From the NCBI GenBank assembly GCA_938008415.1, contig CALLKI010000032.1, forward strand, positions 1 to 21,264: a stretch of DNA of 21,264 bases, given 5' to 3'. Source of the stretch: an uncultured Luteimonas sp. GTDB lineage: Bacteria > Pseudomonadota > Gammaproteobacteria > Xanthomonadales > Xanthomonadaceae. The first letter of the stretch is position 1, and each line of letters begins with the position of its first letter. Both the position numbers and the translations under genes were made by a program. The notes beneath the pieces are model-generated. The model ran no database searches. It had not been told where the DNA came from and saw nothing but the letters and a program-made list of their open reading frames with translations. Positions 15,630 to 21,264 of this stretch are shown piece after piece.

Positions 15630-16735
15630 GCGAGGACTTCCTCGTGCGATGCCTTGCGTGCCTTGCGGGAGGCCGCCTGCGGTTGCGGCGGCAGCGTGGG
15701 AACGAGGCCGGCGGGGAGCGCGAACGGCTGTCCCGCCGGCGTGGTAAGTCGCTCCCGCGCGAGCCGGCGCGGCCTGCGCGGCGGGCGCGGGCGCACTTCG
15801 GACAGCAGCCGGGCCAGCACGCCGGCATCGAGGTTGCCGCCGGAGACCACCGCGCACTTGCGCCGTCCCGGGACGCGCTTGCCCGCGGCCAGCGCCAGCG
15901 CGCCGGCGCCCTCGGCGATCACGTGCTCCTCCAGCGCCAGGCGCACCAGGGTCTCGCGCAGTTCCGCCTCGCGCACGATGACGATGTCGTCGAGGCCGTC
16001 GCGCAACACGCGTTCGGTCAGGTGGCCGGGTTCCTTCACGCGCACGCCGTCGGCCAGCGTGGCCGCGGGCTCGCGCGGGCTGCGGTCGCCGCGCAGGGCG
16101 CGCGCCATCGCGTCCACGCCCTCGACCTGGGCGCCGACGATCTTCACGCCCTGCGACTTCAGCGCCAGCACCACGCCCGAGGCCAGGCCGCCGCCGCCGA
16201 TCGGCACCAGCACCACGTCCGGCTGCATCGCCGCGGCGATCTCCAGGCCGACCGTTCCCTGTCCGGCGATCACGTCCGGGTCGTCGAACGCCGACAGCAG
16301 GCGCCAGCCGTTCTGGTGCGCCAGCCCGGCGGCGAAGGCACGAGCCTCGTCGTAGGTCTCGCCGTGCAGGCGCACGGTCGCGCCCCAGTGGGCGACGCCG
16401 GCCACCTTGGTCTGCGGCGCGGTCCTCGGCATCACGGTGATCACCGGCACGCCGAGCCGGTAGGCGGCCCAGGCCAGGCCCTGTGCGTGGTTGCCGGCCG
16501 ATGCGGTCACCACGTAGCGGTGGTCGCCGCGCTCGCGCGCGGCCAGCAGCGCGTTGAGCGCGCCGCGTACCTTGTACGAACCCGTGCGCTGCAGGTTCTC
16601 CAGCTTCAGCCAGCAGCCGAAGCGCTCGGCGTAGTGCGTGGGGGTGGGGTCGAGGTACCTGCGCAGGCGCGCCTGCGCCGCCAGCACGTCGCTGGCGGTG
16701 ACCGTCGTGGCGGGGGCGGCTACGCAGCTGTCCAT
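15626..16735 (-). CDS. ilvA: Threonine dehydratase, short form without ACT domain
   Basis: This 369-residue PLP enzyme deaminates threonine to 2-oxobutyrate, the isoleucine-specific entry step. The PLP lysine lies in TGSYKVRGALNAL (Lys55), and the substrate block TASAGNHAQGLAWAA and the phosphate loop PIGGGGLASGV are present. The catalytic core ends near VSGGNLDAGVLARLL at about residue 310. No C-terminal ACT-like regulatory domain follows, unlike biosynthetic E. coli IlvA (about 510 residues). Instead there is a Pro/Arg-rich tail of about 55 residues. It overlaps ilvE by one base (TGATG) and leuA by four. Operon position says biosynthetic, while architecture is TdcB-like, so classical isoleucine feedback may be lost or mediated otherwise. 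A frameshift in the tail cannot be excluded. Confidence 0.92.
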
Positions 16736-17640
16736 CACACTTCCGTCAGCCAGTGGCGCCAGGCGCTTTCCTCGCCGCGGACGACGCGCGCGTACAGCGC
16801 CTGCAGCTCGCGCGTGACCGGGTTGTCGCCGTAGCGGCGGTCCTCGACCTGCGCCACCGGCGCGACCTCGGCGGCGGTGCCGCAGGCGAACACCTCGTCG
16901 GCCTGCAGCAGCTCCTCCAGCGTCACCCGGCGCGCCTCGGCGCCGGACAGCCGCAGCAGGGTGTCGCGGGTGATGCCCGGCAGCGCGTCCGGGTGCTCGA
17001 CCGCGGTGACGCGGCCGCCGCTGACCATGAACACGTTCGCGCCGGTGCACTCGACCACGAAGCCGTCGCGGTCGGTGAACAGCGCCTCGTCGAAGCCGCG
17101 CGCCTTCGCCTCGCGCTTGGCGAGGATCGAGTTGACGTAGGCGCCGCACAGCTTCAGCGGCGGCAGCGAGTCGGCCGGGTTGCGGCGCCAGCCGGCCACG
17201 GCCAGGCGCGCGCGCGTGCCGTTGAGGTGCACGTTGGTGGCGGTCGTCGCGACCATCAGGTGCGGCACGTGGCCCTCGACGTCCAGCCCGAAGCCGCCCT
17301 CGCCGAACCATGCCAGCGGCCGGATGTAGGCGTCGCGGTGGCGGTTGGCGCGCAGCGTGGCCAGCACGGCCTGCGTGGCCTGCGCCGGGTCGAATGGCAG
17401 CCCGATCGTCTCCGCGCCGCGGCGCATGCGATCCAGGTGCTCGGGCAGGCGGAACACGGCCGCGCCGCCGGCGGTGGCGTAGGCGCGGATGCCCTCGAAC
17501 ACGCCGCTGCCGTAGTGCATGGCGTGCGTGGCCAGCGGGGCCTGCGGCGCGTCCCAGTCGACCAGGGCGCCGTCGAACCAGACCCGGGGCTTCGCCGCCG
17601 CGGCCCCGGCGATCGTGGAAACGGATGCGGTCACGGACAT
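16735..17640 (-). CDS. ilvE: Branched-chain amino acid aminotransferase
   Basis: This 301-residue fold-IV PLP aminotransferase performs the last step of isoleucine, valine and leucine synthesis. Family marks are HAMHYGSGVFEGIRAY (39-54), IRPLAWFGEGGFGLD, PLKLCGAYVNSILAKREA (PLP lysine Lys163), GFDEALFTDRDGFVVECTGANVFMV, LPGITRDTLL, and ADEVFACGTAAEVAPV. Where E. coli IlvE has GNY after the lysine region, this protein has GAY. The length is normal. The ATG at 17640 overlaps the ilvM end by ten bases, and the stop shares one base with the ilvA start. Its place inside the operon gives the transcript the terminal step for all three amino acids. Confidence 0.96.
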   Translation of the reverse strand: MSVTASVSTIAGAAAAKPRVWFDGALVDWDAPQAPLATHAMHYGSGVFEGIRAYATAGGAAVFRLPEHLDRMRRGAETIGLPFDPAQATQAVLATLRANRHRDAYIRPLAWFGEGGFGLDVEGHVPHLMVATTATNVHLNGTRARLAVAGWRRNPADSLPPLKLCGAYVNSILAKREAKARGFDEALFTDRDGFVVECTGANVFMVSGGRVTAVEHPDALPGITRDTLLRLSGAEARRVTLEELLQADEVFACGTAAEVAPVAQVEDRRYGDNPVTRELQALYARVVRGEESAWRHWLTEV

Positions 17641-17867
17641 GGGCGCACCTGCACGGCCAGGCAGTCGTGGAGCCGGGACAGCTGCTGCTGCAGGACGTGT
17701 TCGCCGCGCTCGCCCTCGACGGTCATGCGCAGGTGCCAGCGGTCGCCGTCGGGCTGCGCCTCGCCGTCGACCGACAGTGGCGTGAAGCCGCGCCGCTCGG
17801 CGGTGCCGAGCACGCGCAGCAGCGCGCCCTCGGCGCGCCTCAGCGTCAGGTCAAGCTGGTAACGCAT
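17631..17867 (-). CDS. ilvM: Acetolactate synthase small regulatory subunit (ACT)
   Basis: This 78-residue ACT-domain protein, of IlvM size (E. coli IlvM 87), activates and stabilises the catalytic subunit encoded just upstream. The sequence MRYQLDLTLRRAEGALLRVLGTAERRGF shows a beta strand, an acidic/Gly turn, and a helix, as in ACT domains. WHLRMTVEGERGEHVLQQQLSRLHD covers the second half. I chose the ATG at 17867, inside the end of ilvG (17-base overlap). A longer reading from 17927 adds a Pro-rich segment antiparallel to no known domain. It overlaps ilvE by ten bases. It is too short for an IlvN/IlvH subunit. Confidence 0.9.
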   Translation of the reverse strand: MRYQLDLTLRRAEGALLRVLGTAERRGFTPLSVDGEAQPDGDRWHLRMTVEGERGEHVLQQQLSRLHDCLAVQVRPCP

Positions 17868-19599
17868 CGGTCGGTTCCCTGTGGTCCGGCGTGGGGGAGG
17901 AAGTGGCGGCGACGGCCGGTTCGTCACCGTCCGGATCGATCATCTGCGCGTTGTTGTGGTTCGGCGGGACCAGCGGCCAGACGTTGGCGGCGGTGTCGAT
18001 GGCCACGTGCAGCAGCGCCGGGCCTTCCGTGCGCAGCAGCGCCTGCAGCGCGTCCTCGACGTCCGCGGCGCGGTCCACGTGCATCGCCTCGATGCCGAAC
18101 GCGCGCGCGACCCCGGCGAAGTCCGGGTTGTCGGACAGGTCGATCTCCGAGTAGCGGCGGTCGAAGAACAGCTCCTGCCACTGGCGCACCATGCCCAGGG
18201 CGGAGTTGTCGAGCAGCACGATCTTCACCGGCAGCCGGTAGCGGCGCAGCGTGGCCAGCTCCTGCACATTCATCATGAACGAGCCGTCGCCGCTGACGCA
18301 GATCACCCGTGCCTGCGGGTCCTCTAGCTGGGCGCCGATCGCCGCCGGCAGGCCGAAGCCCATCGCGCCCAGCGCGCCGCTGGTCAGGTGCCGGCGCGGG
18401 TGGTGGAAGCGCCAGTGCTGCGCCACCCACATCTGGTGCTGGCCGACGTCGCAGGCCACGGTCGCGTCCGGCGCCAGCTCGCTCAGCCGCTTCAGCAGCG
18501 CGGGCGCGTAGACCTTGTCGCCGGGCGCGTCGTAGCGCGGCGCGTGGCGGCACGCGCGTTCCATGCACGCGGCGCGCCACGCCTCGCGCGCGGCGGCATG
18601 GCGCCCGGCGTTCTGCGCCGCGACCGCGCTCAGGCGGGCCAGGCTGGTCGCCACGTCGCCGGGAACCGCGGCATCCACCGCGCGCAGCTTGCCGATCTCG
18701 GCGGTGTCGGCGTCGATATGCACCACGCGCGCGAACGGCGCGAACTCGGCCAGCTTGCCGGTGGCGCGGTCGTCGAAGCGCGCGCCGACCACGATCAGCA
18801 GGTCGCATTCCTGCACCGCCATGTTCGCGGCGCGGTTGCCGTGCATGCCGAGCATGCCCAGGTTGCACGGATGCCCGGGCGGCAGCGCGCCCAGTGCCTT
18901 CAGGGTCATCACCGTGGGGAAGCCGGTCAGGTCCACGAACTCGCGGAAGGCCTCCACCGCGTCGCCCAGCACCACGCCGCCGCCGGCGTAGATCACCGGC
19001 CTTTGCGCCTGCGCGATCACCGCCGCGGCCTCGTGCAGCGAGGCGTCCGGCGCCGGCGGCACGGGCACGGGCGCCAGCGGCACGTACGCGCCCAGCTGCG
19101 AGGCGTCGGCCAGCTGCACGTTCTTGGGCAGGTCGATCAGCACCGGGCCGGGGCGCCCGCTGCGCGCGATCCGGAACGCCTCCGGCACCGCGCGCCGCAG
19201 CTCGTCCACGGTGCGCGGCAGGAAGCTGTGCTTGACGATCGGCAGGGTCATGCCGAACACGTCCAGTTCCTGGAACGCGTCCGTGCCCATCAGCGGGGTC
19301 GGCACCTGGCCGGTGATCACCACCATCGGCACCGAGTCCAGCATCGCGTCGGCGATGCCGGTGACCAGGTTCGAGGCGCCGGGGCCGGAGGTGGCCACGC
19401 AGACCCCGACGCGGCCGCTGGCGCGCGCGTAGCCGTTGGCGGCGAAGGCGGCGCCCTGCTCGTGGCGTACCAGCACGTGCCGCAGCGACGCGCCGTGCAG
19501 CGCGTCGTAGAACGGCATGATCGCGCCGCCCGGATAGCCGAAGATCGTGTCCACGCCCTCGGCTTCCAGCGCCTGCACCAGCCAGCGCGCGCCGTTCAT
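17851..19599 (-). CDS. ilvG: Acetolactate synthase, large catalytic subunit
   Basis: This 582-residue TPP enzyme makes acetolactate (valine/leucine) and acetohydroxybutyrate (isoleucine). The start MNGARWLVQALEAEGVDTIFGYPGGAIMPFYDAL is diagnostic. The catalytic glutamate is Glu47 (VRHEQGAAFAANGYARA). The TPP/Mg motif is GDGSFMMN (Gly437 to Asn444). FAD/quinone-site blocks such as TDAFQELDVFGMTLPIVKH and GMLGMHGNRAANMAVQECDLLI are intact. It ends in a polar tail of about 30 residues beyond PLVPPNHNNAQMI. The ATG at 19599 shares one base with the ilvC stop (TGATG), so translation is coupled. The small-subunit partner follows with a 17-base overlap. Naming as ilvG rather than ilvB follows the IlvM-type partner. 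Confidence 0.95.
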   Translation of the reverse strand: MNGARWLVQALEAEGVDTIFGYPGGAIMPFYDALHGASLRHVLVRHEQGAAFAANGYARASGRVGVCVATSGPGASNLVTGIADAMLDSVPMVVITGQVPTPLMGTDAFQELDVFGMTLPIVKHSFLPRTVDELRRAVPEAFRIARSGRPGPVLIDLPKNVQLADASQLGAYVPLAPVPVPPAPDASLHEAAAVIAQAQRPVIYAGGGVVLGDAVEAFREFVDLTGFPTVMTLKALGALPPGHPCNLGMLGMHGNRAANMAVQECDLLIVVGARFDDRATGKLAEFAPFARVVHIDADTAEIGKLRAVDAAVPGDVATSLARLSAVAAQNAGRHAAAREAWRAACMERACRHAPRYDAPGDKVYAPALLKRLSELAPDATVACDVGQHQMWVAQHWRFHHPRRHLTSGALGAMGFGLPAAIGAQLEDPQARVICVSGDGSFMMNVQELATLRRYRLPVKIVLLDNSALGMVRQWQELFFDRRYSEIDLSDNPDFAGVARAFGIEAMHVDRAADVEDALQALLRTEGPALLHVAIDTAANVWPLVPPNHNNAQMIDPDGDEPAVAATSSPTPDHREPTDALPA

Positions 19600-20612
19600 C
19601 ACGCAGCCTCTTTCCGTGTCGGGGTGGCCGTGGCGGCGGCGCCGTCCTGGCCCTGCAGCCAGGTCATCTTCTCGCGCAGCCTGCGGCCGACCTGTTCGAT
19701 CGGGTGCTCGAGGTCGGCCTGGCGGTACTTCCTGTAGTTGGGCAGGCCGGCCTCGTACTCGGCGATCCAGTCGCGGGCGAAGGTGCCGTCCTGGATCTCC
19801 CCGAGCACCTGCTTCATCCGTGCCTTCACCGAGGCGTCGATGACGCGCGGGCCGCTGACGTGGTCGCCGTACTGGGCGGTCTCGGACACGAACTCCAGCA
19901 TCCGGGTGATGCCGCCCTCGTAGAATAGGTCCACGATCAGCTTCAGCTCGTGCAGCACCTCGTAGTAGGCGATCTCCGGCTGGTAGCCGGCCTCGACCAG
20001 CACCTCGAAGCCGGCCTGCACCAGCGACGAGGCGCCGCCGCACAGCACCGCCTGTTCGCCGAACAGGTCGGTCTCGGTCTCCTCCTTGAAGGTGGTGCGG
20101 ATCAGGTTGGCGCGGGCGCCGCCGAGGCCCGCGGCGTAGGCCAGCGCGTATTCCTCCGCCTTGCCGCTGCGGTCCTGGTGCACCGCCCAGATGCAGGGCA
20201 CGCCGCGCCCGATCTCGTACTCGCGGCGCACCAGCGCGCCCGGGCCCTTGGGCGCGACCAGCACCACGTCGAGGTCCTCGCGCGGGGCGATCAGCCCGTA
20301 GTGCACGTTGAAGCCGTGCGCGAACAGCAGCACCGCGCCCTGCTTCATGTTCGGCGCCAGCACCTCCTCGTACAGCTTCTTCTGCACCATGTCCGGGGTG
20401 AGCACCGCGACGAGGTCGGCGTCGCGCACCGCCTCCGCGGGCGTGGTGACGGTGAAGCCGTCGGCTGTTGCCTTCGCCTCGGTCGGGCCGCCGGGGCGGA
20501 GGCCCACGGTGACCTCGTAGCCGGAATCACGGAGGTTCAGCGCGTGCGCGCGGCCCTGGCTGCCGTAGCCGACGATGGCGATCCTGAAGCGGGGAAGGGT
20601 CTGCTGGCTCAT
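19599..20612 (-). CDS. ilvC: Ketol-acid reductoisomerase (class I)
   Basis: This 337-residue NADPH enzyme isomerises and reduces acetolactate or acetohydroxybutyrate to the dihydroxy acid. The Rossmann motif is IVGYGSQGRAHALNLRDSGYEVTVGLRPGG (13-42). AHGFNVHYG (98-106) and PKGPG follow. The metal ligands fit Asp182 and Glu186 (TDLFGEQ), with Glu218 and Glu222 in IAYYEVLHELKLIVDL. Length is typical of the short class I form (E. coli has a longer class II). The ATG at 20612 lacks a clear Shine-Dalgarno. It is the first structural gene after the attenuator at 20662-20688, so its expression should follow leader-peptide translation. Placing it at the operon head differs from E. coli, where ilvC is separate. 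Confidence 0.97.
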   Translation of the reverse strand: MSQQTLPRFRIAIVGYGSQGRAHALNLRDSGYEVTVGLRPGGPTEAKATADGFTVTTPAEAVRDADLVAVLTPDMVQKKLYEEVLAPNMKQGAVLLFAHGFNVHYGLIAPREDLDVVLVAPKGPGALVRREYEIGRGVPCIWAVHQDRSGKAEEYALAYAAGLGGARANLIRTTFKEETETDLFGEQAVLCGGASSLVQAGFEVLVEAGYQPEIAYYEVLHELKLIVDLFYEGGITRMLEFVSETAQYGDHVSGPRVIDASVKARMKQVLGEIQDGTFARDWIAEYEAGLPNYRKYRQADLEHPIEQVGRRLREKMTWLQGQDGAAATATPTRKEAA

Positions 20613-20661
20613 GGCGTGGTCCGTTGTGTCGGTGGCTGGGGTGGGAAAACCGGCAACAAAA

Positions 20662-20688
20662 AACCCCGCGACCTTGCGGTGCGGGGTT
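20662..20688 (-). terminator. Attenuator terminator of the ilv-leu operon
   Basis: AACCCCGC (20662-20669) and its exact reverse complement GCGGGGTT (20681-20688) form an 8-bp stem with an 11-base loop. On the minus strand it is followed by TTTTTTGTTG. It lies between the leader peptide stop (20715) and the ilvC start (20612), so it ends transcription before the structural genes unless disrupted. On the minus strand its 5' arm and adjacent bases (complement of 20678-20685) are exactly complementary to an upstream leader segment. Confidence 0.88.
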
Positions 20689-20738
20689 CCTTGCAGATCT
20701 GGCGTGTTTTTCGGTTACACGTCGACCCGTCCCGCACC
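20678..20738 (-). promoter_or_regulatory. Antiterminator pairing in the ilvC leader
   Basis: On the minus strand, GGTGCGGG (complement of 20731-20738) can pair without mismatch with CCCGCACC (complement of 20678-20685). The second segment includes most of the terminator's 5' arm, so the two structures exclude each other. The first segment lies at the end of the leader peptide gene, just after the Ile/Leu/Val codons. A ribosome stalled on those codons should leave it free to pair. A competing 7-bp stem with one G-U pair (complement of 20756-20762, CTCGTCC, with complement of 20726-20732, GGACGGG) overlaps the control codons and would be blocked by a stalled ribosome. Pairings were found by eye without energy calculation. 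Confidence 0.7.
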
Positions 20739-20837
20739 TGTTGGCGAGGTAATAAGGACGAGTACGAGAATGGACGCCGCGGCGCTGGCGCGCGTGCCGG
20801 AAAGAGCGTTCGCGATGTCCATGTGGCGTTGCAGCAT
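20715..20837 (-). CDS. ilvL: ilv-leu operon leader peptide
   Basis: This 40-residue attenuation leader peptide probably has no function as a protein; its translation reports branched-chain aminoacyl-tRNA supply. Residues 23-30 read ILVLVLIT (two Ile, three Leu, two Val and a Thr in a row), the hallmark of ilv leaders, where Ile, Val and Leu runs set the control. The run uses codons ATT CTC GTA CTC GTC CTT ATT; ATT, GTA and CTT are unusual for this GC-rich gene set. The gene ends with TAA 26 bases before the terminator. No Shine-Dalgarno precedes the ATG, but a TAGTGT -10 lies six bases upstream, so the transcript should begin on the AUG. An internal ATG (codon 6, at 20822) is possible but less likely. 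Confidence 0.88.
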   Translation of the reverse strand: MLQRHMDIANALSGTRASAAASILVLVLITSPTGAGRVDV

Positions 20838-20843
20838 GAGCCG

Positions 20844-20873
20844 ACACTAAACTTCCCCGAACGGCCGTGTCAA
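20844..20873 (-). promoter_or_regulatory. Promoter of the ilvL-ilvC-leuB operon
   Basis: A perfect -35 TTGACA (20873 to 20868) is followed after 18 bases by TAGTGT (20849 to 20844), or after 17 bases by TTAGTG. The predicted start is at or within a base of 20837, the A of the leader peptide ATG. It is the only convincing promoter for the ten genes that follow. Confidence 0.8.
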
Positions 20874-20881
20874 TAGGGTTC

Positions 20882-20898
20882 CGGAAAAATTTTTTCCG
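20882..20898. promoter_or_regulatory. A/T-rich palindrome, likely UP element
   Basis: CGGAAAAA (20882-20889) and TTTTTCCG (20891-20898) form a perfect 8-bp inverted repeat around one base. The A/T core lies about 48-58 bases upstream of the predicted ilvL start, exactly where an UP element that binds the RNA polymerase alpha subunit would sit. It is strikingly AT-rich for this DNA. A regulator site (for example Lrp) is the alternative. Confidence 0.5.
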
Positions 20899-20903
20899 AC
20901 TTT

Positions 20904-20925
20904 CGTTGCACGCGAAAACGTTGCA
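20904..20925. repeat. CGTTGCA direct repeat in ilvL-ilvD gap
   Basis: CGTTGCA occurs at 20904-20910 and again at 20919-20925, with start points 15 bases apart. It lies between the ilvL promoter and ilvD. The spacing is about one and a half helical turns. It could be a regulator site for ilvD or chance. Confidence 0.35.
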
Positions 20926-20997
20926 ATTGAAACCTCGGCGCGGACCGGCAGGCGATGCCCCAACATACGTAACCGCATTCCGGAATTACTCCCCCCG

Positions 20998-21264
20998 ATG
21001 CCCGAATACCGCTCGAAGACCTCCACCCACGGACGCAACATGGCCGGCGCCCGCGCGCTGTGGCGCGCCACCGGCATGAAGGACGGGGATTTCGGCAAGC
21101 CGATCGTCGCCATCGCCAACTCCTTCACCCAGTTCGTGCCCGGGCACGTGCACCTGAAGGACCTCGGCCAGCTGGTGGCGCGCGAGGTCGAACGCGTGGG
21201 CGGCGTGGCCAGGGAGTTCAACACCATCGCCGTGGACGACGGCATCGCCATGGGCCACGACGGC
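20998..21264 (+). CDS. ilvD: Dihydroxy-acid dehydratase, N-terminal part (cut by window end)
   Basis: These are the first 89 residues of the Fe-S enzyme that dehydrates dihydroxy acids to the keto-acid precursors of Ile, Val and Leu. The sequence MPEYRSKTSTHGRNMAGARALWRATGM, then NSFTQFVPGHVHLKDLGQLV and EFNTIAVDDGIAMGH, matches the E. coli-type IlvD almost word for word. Asp81 fits the Mg ligand of that family. The frame is still open at the window end, so the usual length of about 610 residues cannot be checked. It is divergent from the ilv-leu operon and supplies the step that operon lacks. The ATG at 20998 is preceded by a C-rich run with no Shine-Dalgarno, and its promoter is not obvious. 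Confidence 0.96.
   Translation, partial: MPEYRSKTSTHGRNMAGARALWRATGMKDGDFGKPIVAIANSFTQFVPGHVHLKDLGQLVAREVERVGGVAREFNTIAVDDGIAMGHDG

Noticed and set aside
18388..19737. A 449-codon plus-strand open frame over ilvG
   Set aside because: It is an antisense shadow. The minus-strand protein has complete TPP-enzyme motifs.
20527..20847. A 106-codon minus-strand open frame over the ilvC leader
   Set aside because: It is in a different frame from both the leader peptide and ilvC, has no recognisable domain, and would read through the attenuator terminator.

Overview
The window is high-GC chromosomal DNA from a gammaproteobacterium. Two gene arrangements suggest Xanthomonadaceae (a Xanthomonas, Lysobacter or Luteimonas relative). 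These are a branched-chain operon that begins with ilvC and continues ilvG-ilvM-...-leuA, and the waaA / lipid A acyltransferase pair. The placement rests on protein resemblance and gene order recalled from memory, not on a search. I see no mobile element, tRNA, rRNA, CRISPR array or defence island; most of the window is conserved housekeeping DNA.

Positions 1-3130 hold the ribosomal protein pair rpmB-rpmG (minus strand, with a clear terminator), a lipid A acyltransferase (minus) and the divergent Kdo transferase waaA (plus). The last two are separated by only 44 bases. Positions 3131-5210 hold a minus-strand pair: a protein-isoaspartate methyltransferase-like gene, then a TolC-type outer-membrane channel. 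Positions 5297-10295 hold a TetR repressor divergent from a two-gene RND pump (lipoprotein adaptor plus inner-membrane transporter), with a palindromic operator between them. The layout resembles MexL/MexJK. No outer-membrane gene lies in the pump operon, so the nearby TolC is a plausible partner. A small double zinc-ribbon protein follows on the minus strand.

Positions 10893-20873 hold one long minus-strand operon: ilvL (leader peptide), ilvC, ilvG, ilvM, ilvE, ilvA, leuA, leuC, leuD, leuB. Nearly every junction overlaps. Together the genes encode most of the isoleucine, valine and leucine pathways. The missing common step, ilvD, lies divergently at the right edge and is cut by the window end.

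The most interesting region is the ilvC leader. A 40-residue peptide, too short to stand out in a routine ORF scan, contains Ile-Leu-Val-Leu-Val-Leu-Ile. It is followed by a strong intrinsic terminator and an exactly complementary antiterminator segment, so it looks like a complete transcription attenuator. Its promoter has a perfect TTGACA and a -10 box placed so that the leader-peptide mRNA would start on its own AUG. The same -10 to ATG geometry (TANNNT, six bases, ATG) recurs at three other starts in the window, suggesting widespread leaderless transcripts.
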